A stretch of DNA of 64,000 nucleotides, taken from positions 1-64,000 of the forward strand of contig CAINDA010000056.1 of NCBI GenBank assembly GCA_903847205.1, written 5' to 3'. This stretch comes from an uncultured Bacteroidota bacterium (GTDB lineage Bacteria; Bacteroidota; Bacteroidia; 2-12-FULL-35-15). Within the stretch, counting starts at the first letter, position 1. Each line of letters begins with the position of its first letter. This document shows, piece by piece, positions 1 through 8,251 of this stretch. The position numbers were made by a program, and so were the translations under genes. The notes beneath the pieces were generated by a model, which was given only the letters and a program-made list of their open reading frames with translations, was not told the origin of the DNA and searched no databases.

Positions 1-5
1 TTTGA

Positions 6-132
6 AAGATTTATGAAGTAAAAAAAAGGGGGGATTAAAAGCTCGTCTCTTTCGCCCCGCGACAAACGTTATTAAATGCTTGAAACTTCATACTGGCAGG
101 TCGCCCCCCCTTTTTTTTATTTCATAAATCTT
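6..132. repeat. Large imperfect palindrome at the window edge
   Basis: The arms are about 6-33 and 105-132. The left arm begins AAGATTTATGAAGT, runs through an A tract and ends in G6; the right arm is its reverse complement with one mismatch. The loop of about 71 nt contains its own shorter complementary segments (CGAC near 59, GTCG near 100). It lies just beyond the 3' end of the hydrolase gene. It could be a strong transcription terminator, a mobile-element end or a folded recombination site (attC-like). The sequence alone does not decide. Confidence 0.6.
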
Positions 133-134
133 AT

Positions 135-143
135 GTTATCGGC
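135..143. repeat. Left copy of 9-bp inverted motif GTTATCGGC
   Basis: GTTATCGGC at 135-143 is the exact reverse complement of GCCGATAAC at 1145-1153. The two copies bracket the two-gene unit 179-1110 and nothing else. The left copy abuts the palindrome at 6-132. The geometry resembles the core sites around an integron gene cassette, but the canonical RYYYAAC/GTTRRRY pattern is only loosely met, so cassette status is inference. Confidence 0.4.
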
Positions 144-178
144 TGCTGTTCTTTCGTGTCAAGTGTTTCAGAGTTAAA

Positions 179-859
179 TTAGTTTTCTTTTACTGTCGTT
201 AAAAGTTCGCTGTCAAAAATAGATGCTGGTGAAATAACTATTTCGTCCATTGGTATTTTGTCTCCGTAACGTTCGTGCATTTTCTTCTTAACAGTTTCGT
301 TTGTCAAGTCAAAGTCGGCAAGTTTTTGAAGTTTGCCAACTTCAATTCCTGTCGCACGTTGATAAACTTTCCAAATGAGTTCTGAACAATATATTTTGTC
401 GTCTGTCCACTCAAAAGTCAGGTCGTAATTCTTGCCATTAAATTTCTCACCTTCTTGTTTCATTTTGTCAAGTGTTGTTGGTGTTAAAACTTGGTCTGCG
501 TTCTTCAGGCGTTTGATTACATACTTTCCGCTTTGTCCTCTTGCAATCCATTTGTCAAGTGGTGTTCGTTTTACAGGTTGTACCGCCTCAAAAACAAAGT
601 AGTCGTTACCATCTTTGTAAATTAGTCCGCAATGAGAGTATTTTGATTTCGTTACGAGTTGAATAGCTTTGCTTTGCGCAGAAAGTGATGTTTGAAAAAT
701 AATGTCGCCACTTCTTATTTCGTCTTTGTCTGCAAGTTCTTTTACTTCTTTTGTTGCAATTTCAAAACGATGTCTTGAGTCGTAATAATGTTTACCAAAA
801 ACAATAACAACTACAAGTGCTGTAAGCGCAATAAAAAGAAAGAATTTCTTACCTGTCAT
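179..859 (-). CDS. YiiX/YebB-like permuted papain-fold cysteine hydrolase
   Basis: This 226-aa protein has one N-terminal membrane segment (about residues 6-22) and a circularly permuted NlpC/P60-type domain. The expected order is visible: GDIIFQ at 51-56, SHCGL with the candidate catalytic His at 76, Glu91, and the nucleophile motif YCSEL with Cys158. Members of this family (DUF830/peptidase C92-like) are predicted amidases or peptidases acting on lipids or cell-wall-type peptides; the substrate here is unknown. The membrane anchor should place the domain outside the cytoplasm. The start codon overlaps the stop of the upstream small gene in an ATGA arrangement, so the two are very likely co-transcribed. 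The pair is bracketed by GTTATCGGC/GCCGATAAC and may have moved in as a unit. The family call is firm, the function is not. Confidence 0.8.
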   Translation of the reverse strand: MTGKKFFLFIALTALVVVIVFGKHYYDSRHRFEIATKEVKELADKDEIRSGDIIFQTSLSAQSKAIQLVTKSKYSHCGLIYKDGNDYFVFEAVQPVKRTPLDKWIARGQSGKYVIKRLKNADQVLTPTTLDKMKQEGEKFNGKNYDLTFEWTDDKIYCSELIWKVYQRATGIEVGKLQKLADFDLTNETVKKKMHERYGDKIPMDEIVISPASIFDSELLTTVKEN

Positions 860-1110
860 TTAATATTGTTTTTTGTAGCTAATATTTTTTTCTTAAAGAT
901 AAGAAGTCCAATAAAACCTAAAATGGAAATAACCAATCCCGCTTGCCAACATTTCAGAATGAAACATAAATCATCTCCTGTTACGTATGAAATACAAGTA
1001 TTATCTGTTTCATATTTTAAACCAACCATTGTGTTAACTATGCAGAGAAGATAAAATGGAATTGAAATTCCCAATACAATTAAAATGGTTCTGTAATAAA
1101 CTCTTTTCAT
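856..1110 (-). CDS. Small two-helix membrane protein of unknown function
   Basis: The 84-aa reading starts at the internal Met (MKRVYYR). A longer frame runs back to 1155, but its first 15 residues are charged, and its start codon would lie against the flanking repeat motif. Two hydrophobic stretches are visible, about residues 8-30 (ILIVLGISIPFYLLCIV) and 58-76 (GLVISILGFIGLLIF), each ending in positive charges. Between them a loop carries two cysteines. I recognise no family. The 3' end overlaps the start of the hydrolase gene by the ATGA tetranucleotide, so the two probably work together at the membrane; this is an inference from context only. Confidence 0.5.
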   Translation of the reverse strand: MKRVYYRTILIVLGISIPFYLLCIVNTMVGLKYETDNTCISYVTGDDLCFILKCWQAGLVISILGFIGLLIFKKKILATKNNIK

Positions 1111-1144
1111 TTCGTGTCGTGTTCGTTCGCGCGTCCTCACAGTT

Positions 1145-1153
1145 GCCGATAAC
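1145..1153. repeat. Right copy of 9-bp inverted motif GCCGATAAC
   Basis: This is the exact reverse complement of GTTATCGGC at 135-143. It lies about 35 bp upstream of the start of the first gene of the two-gene unit. GC content rises around it (cacgccgctaaacgcagcc) compared with the AT-rich DNA that follows. Confidence 0.4.
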
Positions 1154-1569
1154 ACGCCGCTAAACGCAGCCTTGCATATTATTTATTTTTTCAATCGATA
1201 TACGCAGCTTTGGCGATTATTTCTTCAGCAAAATAAGTATTATTTTATTTCGCCGGCTTAATAATCATAATTCATTGCGCAATACCGGCGTTTTGGGCCG
1301 ATAGGCGAAACCAGTTTCGCCTATTTCCTGATTATCGCAAAGCAATTGTAACCGCTTACAAATAATTAACAATCGGCTTTAGCTCAAATTGATAATCAAA
1401 GCTTATCAAAATCATAATCAAAGCAAATATAATTTAATAAAAATGCTCCCTGATTAATTACAATTCTAAAATAAAATCCATAAACTGTTTTAAATCATAG
1501 TTTGGCTAAAACAAAGTTCCGAAAATTGAAATCTGAAAAATATCCGATTTCGTTCTTTGAATATTATAA
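1154..1569. other. Gene-free AT-rich spacer with a perfect hairpin
   Basis: No convincing ORF lies in this stretch of about 415 bp. It contains a perfect inverted repeat: ATAGGCGAAA (1301-1310), loop CCAG, TTTCGCCTAT (1315-1324). A looser CGCCGG/CCGGCG pair lies just before it at about 1250-1290. Neither is followed by a T run, so neither reads as an intrinsic terminator. The rest is AT-rich without recognisable structure. Confidence 0.5.
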
Positions 1570-1600
1570 ATGAATCTTTTACCAGCCGGTAAATCCGTTA

Positions 1601-1852
1601 CAAAGGCAAAAACAAGTGTTTTTACTGCTGTGCCGTCCGGTACAAAGGCAAAAACAAGTGTTTTTACTGCTGTGCCGTCCGTTACAAAGGCAAAAACAAG
1701 TGTTTTTATTGATGTGCCATCCGTTACAAAGGCAAAAACAAGTGTTTTTACTGCTGTGCTGTCCGTTACAAAGGCAAAAACAAGTGTTTTTACTGCTGTG
1801 CTGATTGGTACAGAGGCAAAAACAAGTGTTTTTATAGATGTACTGTCCGGTA
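1601..1852. repeat. Six 42-bp tandem repeats
   Basis: Units start at 1601, 1643, 1685, 1727, 1769 and 1811; a decayed partial unit follows at 1853. Each unit has a nearly invariant first half containing GGCAAAAACAAGTGTTTTTA and a variable second half (ctgctgtgccgtcc, ttgatgtgccatcc, tagatgtactgtcc and similar). The core can form a hairpin: AAAAAC, loop AAGT, GTTTTT. Because 42 is a multiple of three, frames stay open on both strands: a plus-strand 111-aa frame at 1570-1905 with 14-residue repeats (TKAKTSVFTAVPS) and a Cys-rich minus-strand frame. Differences between units are mostly amino-acid-changing in the plus frame, while the core is fixed at DNA level. I therefore read this as a DNA or RNA element rather than a gene. 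It ends 78 bp before the next start codon. Confidence 0.9.
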
Positions 1853-1929
1853 CAGGGATAAAAACAAAATTTCATACCTATTTCTATCCAAACAATCATT
1901 ATTAAAATCAACCTTAAAAAATTACAGAT

Positions 1930-2922
1930 ATGCTTACATGGTTATACTTAAACAATCCTTTCCTCACAGCAGTGGGCAGAAACTTTAAATTAGCAGTACA
2001 TATTTCTACTATTACCGATGCCGCTTTATATGCACGTTTATCCGACCCCTTTTATGCCGCGCAGTATGCAATTTATCACCCCATACATCTGGCATTAACC
2101 ACAGCTTATACCAACTGGAAAGCCCAGGGCGGCACACAGGTTGGCGCAACGCTTACCTTATTTCAGTTGTATAAATTGTTAAGCGCTGTAAAAATCAGTG
2201 TTTGGGATTTAGGTATTACCAATGCTGTAGGCAAAGGCGCAGCTAATACTAAATATATGAGTCTGCTTGGCAGCGGACATAAACCTTTTCAGGCAGGTAA
2301 ACATGATGACAGAATGCAGGCAGTGGCAGCATTAAACATTCAATTGGCCAATCCATTGGTGCTTTCGGCTGCCGATATTGCTGCCTTAGCTCCTACTAAG
2401 GCTGATGTAAACACATTTTTAGGATCGCTCAGTCTCGCCAATACAACACAGGCAGGCCATGTAACACAAACCAGCAGTTTTTCAGATGCGCTTACACTTG
2501 CTGTAGGCAATACCTGCACAGCTTTATATGCTATGTTAGGTTTATGTATCAATAAATTTGCTGCTACGCCAACGGTTATTGAACCTATATTTGATTTGCA
2601 AAGCATCCGCAATCACAAACAGCTGATATATACAGGAGCCTTAACCGAGTATGAAACAGAGAACATTCTGCAGCATACTTTTGTAACTTCCGACGAATTA
2701 AAATTAGAAAGCGGAGCAGCTAAAATTCAATTTTATCTGGCTGCAACCGCTGCTGCTGATGCCGCCAATCAAATATTGATAACAGTAAATCCCAACAGTA
2801 TTATTACAATCACTGCAGCACAGCTTGTAAATGCGGCACCCGGTGCTGTTATAACCAATACTTTTTTACATGTTGTTAATACCGAAAACGCAGCAGGTAA
2901 TTTTAAAGTAAGTCTGCTGTAG
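1930..2922 (+). CDS. Orphan 330-aa protein downstream of tandem repeat
   Basis: I do not recognise this protein. It is 330 aa, rich in Ala, Thr, Leu and Asn, with no signal peptide or clear membrane helix. The N-terminal half looks mainly helical (about residues 1-210, with segments such as AQYAIYHPIHLALTTAY). The last part (about 255-330) alternates hydrophobic and polar residues in a way that suggests a beta-rich domain, ending IVNTEN-type strands and KVSLL. The gene begins 25 bp after the open frame formed by the 42-bp repeat array and 78 bp after the array itself, so the array may form its leader. Composition matches neighbouring genes. It might be a structural or surface protein, but that is a guess. 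Confidence 0.7.
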   Translation: MLTWLYLNNPFLTAVGRNFKLAVHISTITDAALYARLSDPFYAAQYAIYHPIHLALTTAYTNWKAQGGTQVGATLTLFQLYKLLSAVKISVWDLGITNAVGKGAANTKYMSLLGSGHKPFQAGKHDDRMQAVAALNIQLANPLVLSAADIAALAPTKADVNTFLGSLSLANTTQAGHVTQTSSFSDALTLAVGNTCTALYAMLGLCINKFAATPTVIEPIFDLQSIRNHKQLIYTGALTEYETENILQHTFVTSDELKLESGAAKIQFYLAATAAADAANQILITVNPNSIITITAAQLVNAAPGAVITNTFLHVVNTENAAGNFKVSLL

Positions 2923-3011
2923 AATACTGATTGGATATATTTTATCAATCAAAATTTCTTTACTAAACAGCCGAAAGATTTTAATATCTTTTCAAAATAT
3001 TTTCAAAAAAT

Positions 3012-6000
3012 ATGGTTTCAAAAAAAAATTTCAGAACCCATATTCAAATTGTTTTTTTTATCCTCGGCCTATTGTTATTTTCCTGTACTCATCAGCAGGA
3101 CCAGCTGCCCTCAACCATCGTTTCTCCAAAAGTTATTATTGCCGATGGATACCTTGTTCCTAGCAGCAGCATTTCTCCGCCGGAAATTAAACCTGCCGGA
3201 ATACCATTAATTACCAAAGCCGGAAAACCAAAAATAGTCAAAGCAAACAGCATTATTTTTCCGGCAGGAGAACCAAAAGTAGTAACCGCAGGTATTCCCA
3301 AAATATGTACTCCCGGCACCGACACGTTTTCTCTTCCTAAAATATTTCCTGCAACCGACAGTTCTGTTTTAGCTGGTATTCCCGAAATAGTAATTGCTAA
3401 AGAAGCTCACATCAATGATGATAACCCCCAAAACTTTAGTCTCTACGGCAAACTGCAAGGCTTAAAAGAAGGTCACATATTTTGTATGCTTGAAGACAAA
3501 AAAAAGAATATTTGGTTCGGTACCAGCGGCGGAGGAGTGAGCAAATATGACGGCAAATCGTTTACTAATTATACCGCCAAAGAAGGGTTCGGAAACTCCG
3601 TTTACTGTATGTTAGAAGACAAAAATGGAAATATTTGGTTTAGTGTTGAGACCGGAATATGCAGGTATGACGGGAAATTCTGCACCTATTTTAAAAACAA
3701 TGAAAGTGTTTCCAATTATGGAGTTTGTTCAATGATAGAAGACAAAATCGGCAATATTTGGTTTGGCACCAATGGCGGCGGCGTTTACAAATATGACGGA
3801 AACCGGGTTGAGGCAATTGAAAGAGGTGATAAATCTGCCCGGCAAAATCAGCAGGATTTAAAAAAAACAAATGGCAAACTTGTTAAATCCTTTACTCATT
3901 TCACTACAAAACAAGGCTTATCCAGTAATATTATTTTTAAGGTATTAGAAGATAAAAATGGAAATATTTGGTTCGGCACCCAAGGCGGCGGGGCCAGCAG
4001 ATACAACGGGCATAGTTTTTCTCAATTTGGATATAACGAAGGTTTTTCCAACAATCATATCAGAAATTTGTTTGAAGATAAAATCGGAAATATTTGGTTC
4101 GGCATTGACGGTGAAGGAATTTGCAAGTATGACGGAAACCGTGTAGAGGCAATAGAAAAGGGCGATAAAGATGCACAGCAATGGCAGAAGGATCTAAACA
4201 AAACAAATGGCAAACTCATTAAAACTTTTACCTATTACATGGATAAACAAGGTTTATTCGGCAATGCAGTTTTGGCAATGTATGAAGACAAAACCGGAAA
4301 TATTTGGACCGGCAGTTATGCCGGAGGATTATGCAAATTCGATGGAAACCGCATTGATGCAATTGAAAATGGAGATAAAACAGCCCAGCTGAAACAAGAA
4401 GATCTTAAAAAGGTAAATGGAAAACTTATAAAATGCTTCACACATTTTGATGAAAAGCAAGGCTTATCTTATAAAGATGTAAGATGTATGCTGGAAGACA
4501 AAAGCGGCAACCTTTGGTTCGGCACAGATGGCAGAGGAGTTTGCAGGTACGATGGAAAATCATTTACCCATTTCACCGAAAAAGAAGGCATCCCTAATAA
4601 AATTGTTTGGAGTATGTTTAAAGACAACAGCGGAACTGTTTGGTTCGGTACTTACCTTGGAGGGGCCTTTAAATATGATGGTGAATCATTTACCTATTAT
4701 ACCCAAACCGAAGGATTAACTAATAATTATATAAAAAGTATCCTGCAAGACAAATACGGAAATATTTGGTTCAGTTTTATGAATAATGGAGCAGCTAAAT
4801 ATGACGGCAAAACCTTTTCACATTTTGCAATGCAGCAAGGCTTATTCCGGAATCAGGTTAGCTGCATGTTAGCCGACAAAATTGGAAATATTTGGTTTGG
4901 CTCAGCTGAAGGAGTCTGCAGGTATAACGGCAGCCGTATTGATGCAATTGAAGGCAGTGATAAAACGGCTCAATTAACACAGCAGGGTCTAAATAAATCA
5001 AATGAAAAACTTTTAAAAACCTTTACCTATTTTACTTCTAAAAGCGGCTTATCCGGTAATTCAGTAAGCAGCATGTTAGAAGATAGAATTGGTAATATCT
5101 GGATTGGCACTTCTGACGGCGGCGTAACAAAATATACTTATCCAAACATGGAGAAAAATGCAGCCTTTACACATTTCACAGAAAAAGAAGGCTTATGTAA
5201 TAACAATGTTATTTCAATTTTTGAAGATAAAATCGGAAATATTTGGTTCGGTACTTTTGGCGGAGGAGTATCGAAATATGATGGTAACCGTGTAGAAGCA
5301 ATTGAAAAAGGGAAAATAATACCATTGAATGAGCTGCAGGATTTAAAAAGAGTAAATGGAAAACTTGTGAAATCATTTACCAATTATACTACTAAAGAAG
5401 GCTTATCCAATAATGTTATAACAAGTATTTTAGAAGATAAAAACGGAAACATCTGGTTAGGAACTTCGATTGGCTTATCTAAACTTATACAAACCAAATT
5501 GGGTGAAGTTTCAGGCAAAGCCAAATCCCGCACAGTACTCGAGAACAATGTCATTATAAAAAACTATGGATATGAAGACGGCTTTTTAGGCATTGGCTGC
5601 CGTTTAAAATCCATTTGCGAAGATAATAACGGCACCATCTGGATAGGTTCTGATGATAGGCTTACCGCTTACCATCCCGAAGGAGATAACCCCGATACTA
5701 TTGCGCCGAACATTCAAATAACCAATGTGGAATTATTTAATGAAAACATTAACTGGATAAATTTAGAACATAAAAAAGATACAAATATTATACTCGGCAA
5801 CGGAGTAAGAGTCGGTAATTTTAAGTTTGACGGTATATCAAAATGGTACAGCTTACCCGAAAATTTAAGTTTAGCATACAATAATAACTACTTAACTTTT
5901 AAGTTTATCGGCATCACGCAGAAACAAAGCAGAAAAGTAAAATACCAATATAAATTAGAAGGCATTGACCAAAACTGGAGCGCCGTTACTGTCAGCACTG

Positions 6001-7046
6001 AAGCCCCATACGGTAACCTGCCCCAGGGAAAATATACTTTTAAAGTAAAAGCTGTGAACAGCGAAGGGTATTGGAGCAGCGAGTATAATTATACTTTTTC
6101 CATCCGCCCGCCATGGTGGAAAACATGGTGGATGTACACTATATACGGCATTTCAATTATCCTGCTTGTTGCAGGTATAGTATGGTGGAATGGCAGAAGA
6201 CTAAGGGAAAGAGCAAAAGAACTTGTAGGAGAAGTACGGAAAGCAACAAAAGAAATTGTTGAACAGAAACATTTGATAGAAGAAAAACACAAAGAGATTA
6301 CCGATAGTATAAATTACGCTGAGCGGATACAAAGGGCATTACTCGCGAGCAAAAAATTGCTGAATGAGAATTTAGCCGATTACTTTATTTTATTTAAACC
6401 CAAAGATATTGTAAGCGGCGACTTTTACTGGGCAGCAAAATTAAACAATGATAATTTCGCGGTGGTGACCGCTGATAGCACCGGGCACGGAGTACCTGGA
6501 GCCATTATGAGTATTTTAAATATTGCCTGCTTAAAAGAAGCTGTTACACAAAATCTTTCGAGCCCTGAAATAATACTGAACGAAACCCGCAGATTAATTA
6601 TAGAAAATTTAAAGAACGATGGCAGCGCAGAAGGCGGTAAAGACGGGATGGATGCAAGCCTTCTGAGTTTTGATTTTAAAAATAATATATTATACTGCGC
6701 TGCTGCCAACAATCCCGTTTGGATAATAAGAGGCCCTGAATTAATTGAAATCAAAGCCGACCGCATGCCTGTGGGAAAACATGATAAAGATAAAACACCG
6801 TTTACACTGCATACAATCAATTTACAAAAGGGAGATATAGTTTACACCTTAACGGATGGATTTGCCGATCAATTCGGGGGTGAAAAAGGAAAGAAATTCA
6901 AATACAAAGAATTGCAGGAACTATTATTATCTATAAGCAATGAGCCTTCTTCAGTTCAAAAAGAAAAATTAAATGAAGCTTTTGATAATTGGAAAGGGAA
7001 TTTAGAGCAAGTGGATGATGTGTGTTTAATGGGTGTTCGGGTTTAA
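3012..7046 (+). CDS. Two-component-propeller sensor with SpoIIE phosphatase output
   Basis: The 1344-aa protein starts with a lipoprotein-type signal peptide (LLFSC, Cys25). A Pro/Ala/Gly-rich stretch of AGIP-like repeats follows (about 40-135). Then come fourteen Reg_prop repeats of the form DKxGNIWFGTxGGG (about 160-880), enough for two seven-bladed propellers. A Y_Y_Y domain (about 980-1030), a single membrane helix (about 1040-1062), a charged coiled coil and a C-terminal PP2C/SpoIIE domain (about 1120-1344) complete it. SpoIIE signatures are visible: SGDFYW, STGHGVPG, TDGFADQFGG and a final DDVCL, covering the acidic metal ligands. Such proteins sense periplasmic ligands and dephosphorylate a cytoplasmic target, often an anti-sigma-factor antagonist. 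Five blades carry near-identical inserts of about 30 residues (NRVEAIE...NGKLVKSFT). No partner STAS or kinase gene is adjacent. Confidence 0.9.
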   Translation: MVSKKNFRTHIQIVFFILGLLLFSCTHQQDQLPSTIVSPKVIIADGYLVPSSSISPPEIKPAGIPLITKAGKPKIVKANSIIFPAGEPKVVTAGIPKICTPGTDTFSLPKIFPATDSSVLAGIPEIVIAKEAHINDDNPQNFSLYGKLQGLKEGHIFCMLEDKKKNIWFGTSGGGVSKYDGKSFTNYTAKEGFGNSVYCMLEDKNGNIWFSVETGICRYDGKFCTYFKNNESVSNYGVCSMIEDKIGNIWFGTNGGGVYKYDGNRVEAIERGDKSARQNQQDLKKTNGKLVKSFTHFTTKQGLSSNIIFKVLEDKNGNIWFGTQGGGASRYNGHSFSQFGYNEGFSNNHIRNLFEDKIGNIWFGIDGEGICKYDGNRVEAIEKGDKDAQQWQKDLNKTNGKLIKTFTYYMDKQGLFGNAVLAMYEDKTGNIWTGSYAGGLCKFDGNRIDAIENGDKTAQLKQEDLKKVNGKLIKCFTHFDEKQGLSYKDVRCMLEDKSGNLWFGTDGRGVCRYDGKSFTHFTEKEGIPNKIVWSMFKDNSGTVWFGTYLGGAFKYDGESFTYYTQTEGLTNNYIKSILQDKYGNIWFSFMNNGAAKYDGKTFSHFAMQQGLFRNQVSCMLADKIGNIWFGSAEGVCRYNGSRIDAIEGSDKTAQLTQQGLNKSNEKLLKTFTYFTSKSGLSGNSVSSMLEDRIGNIWIGTSDGGVTKYTYPNMEKNAAFTHFTEKEGLCNNNVISIFEDKIGNIWFGTFGGGVSKYDGNRVEAIEKGKIIPLNELQDLKRVNGKLVKSFTNYTTKEGLSNNVITSILEDKNGNIWLGTSIGLSKLIQTKLGEVSGKAKSRTVLENNVIIKNYGYEDGFLGIGCRLKSICEDNNGTIWIGSDDRLTAYHPEGDNPDTIAPNIQITNVELFNENINWINLEHKKDTNIILGNGVRVGNFKFDGISKWYSLPENLSLAYNNNYLTFKFIGITQKQSRKVKYQYKLEGIDQNWSAVTVSTEAPYGNLPQGKYTFKVKAVNSEGYWSSEYNYTFSIRPPWWKTWWMYTIYGISIILLVAGIVWWNGRRLRERAKELVGEVRKATKEIVEQKHLIEEKHKEITDSINYAERIQRALLASKKLLNENLADYFILFKPKDIVSGDFYWAAKLNNDNFAVVTADSTGHGVPGAIMSILNIACLKEAVTQNLSSPEIILNETRRLIIENLKNDGSAEGGKDGMDASLLSFDFKNNILYCAAANNPVWIIRGPELIEIKADRMPVGKHDKDKTPFTLHTINLQKGDIVYTLTDGFADQFGGEKGKKFKYKELQELLLSISNEPSSVQKEKLNEAFDNWKGNLEQVDDVCLMGVRV

Positions 7047-7116
7047 ATTCTTTGTTGTTTTTACAGCAGAGGCGCAGAAGCGCAAAGAAAAAAAATTTCA
7101 GAACTTTGCGTCGAAT

Positions 7117-8172
7117 CTAAAAACCCTCTAATAATTTTTCTTTTTCGCCGACTCTGTAAACGGTAGTTGTATGCGTACCGTCAGCAGCATATTGAATTTT
7201 AATAAAGCCTGTTTTTGTGTCGTCCTGAAAAACAGAATCAAACTTTTTTTTGCTGCTGAACCTTGTTAATTTACTCCCCGAACCGCTTACTATATAACGG
7301 ACAGGCCCTTCTTTAAAGCATTGCAGGTTATGGTCATGTCCCGAAGCATAAATTATATTATTATACTTATTGAACAATTGAAGCATACGGTTCCGCATTT
7401 TTTTATAACGAGGCTGCGGCAGATCCTGTGAAAGTAAACGGTTCAGCCCCATTAATCCGAAAATCTGCAAAGGTGTTTTGTTCACCAAAAAACGCAGCGG
7501 CTGATGACTATCAGAATGTTTTCCGTTTGTAAACATCGGGTGATGTGCAGTAATAATAACTTGTTCACCATTTTTTGAAGCCGCGTTCAGGAGGCTGTCC
7601 AAATGCTGATAAAATAATTCTTTCGTATATTTTTTCGACCGTACTTTATTCTTTTTATAATAATGAAGAAACCATTGCGTATCAATAATAATTAAACGAA
7701 GCTTATCATGAAGCAGAACCGTTTCAGGCCCAGGCAGGCCATTTTCAGGAAGAAAAACGGCTGCACTTTTATTTGCTGCAGCTGATTTATCTTTTAAATA
7801 GGCATCAACATATACCTGCTCATCCTGCAGTCTTTTTAAACCTTTTCGGCCTTGAGCCTGCCAGTCGTGATTTCCAGGAATAAAATAAACACTCCCTTTA
7901 TAGTCATTTAAAATCTGCAGCTGTGATTCCAGCCGCATTTTAGAATTTCTGCTGGCGATATTCAATCCGCTCGGATATACATTATCACCTAAAAATACTA
8001 CTGCACTGGCCGGATGTAATAAGAGCTCCTCTTTCAGCATCAGCAAAGCCTTTCCAGTAACAGTATCCTCACCGGCATCGCCGATTAAATAAACAGAATA
8101 GGGCTGAATCGACTGAGCAGTGAGAGCAGACGAGGATATAACAAAAATTAATTTTAATATAAATTTATACAT
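7117..8172 (-). CDS. Secreted calcineurin-like metallophosphoesterase
   Basis: The 351-aa protein has a signal peptide (about 1-20, ending TAQ), so it is exported. All the dimetal phosphoesterase motifs are present: GDAGE (31-35), GDNVYPSG (62-69), GNHDW (100-104), AHHPMF (209-214) and GHDH (278-281). Together they supply the Asp, Asn and His metal ligands. The fold resembles tartrate-resistant (purple) acid phosphatases, so a phosphomonoesterase acting in the periplasm is likely; the substrate is not evident. The gene is separated from the convergent propeller gene by about 70 bp and from the upstream nnr gene by 79 bp, so it may be its own unit. Confidence 0.88.
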   Translation of the reverse strand: MYKFILKLIFVISSSALTAQSIQPYSVYLIGDAGEDTVTGKALLMLKEELLLHPASAVVFLGDNVYPSGLNIASRNSKMRLESQLQILNDYKGSVYFIPGNHDWQAQGRKGLKRLQDEQVYVDAYLKDKSAAANKSAAVFLPENGLPGPETVLLHDKLRLIIIDTQWFLHYYKKNKVRSKKYTKELFYQHLDSLLNAASKNGEQVIITAHHPMFTNGKHSDSHQPLRFLVNKTPLQIFGLMGLNRLLSQDLPQPRYKKMRNRMLQLFNKYNNIIYASGHDHNLQCFKEGPVRYIVSGSGSKLTRFSSKKKFDSVFQDDTKTGFIKIQYAADGTHTTTVYRVGEKEKLLEGF

Positions 8173-8251
8173 AAAAAAATTATCTGTTCATTATTGTATT
8201 AAAGGATAATGCTGCATTAATCTTTATCAGACAGACCTGTCAGTATTAAAA

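Noticed and set aside
1601-1852. CRISPR array
   Set aside because: The variable parts are only about 18 bp and closely related to each other, so they are not spacers. Unit copies are tandem, and no cas gene is present.
1579-1911. Cys-rich minus-strand ORF as a metallothionein-like protein
   Set aside because: It is the mirror frame of the 42-bp repeats, kept open only because 42 is divisible by three. Nothing else supports expression.
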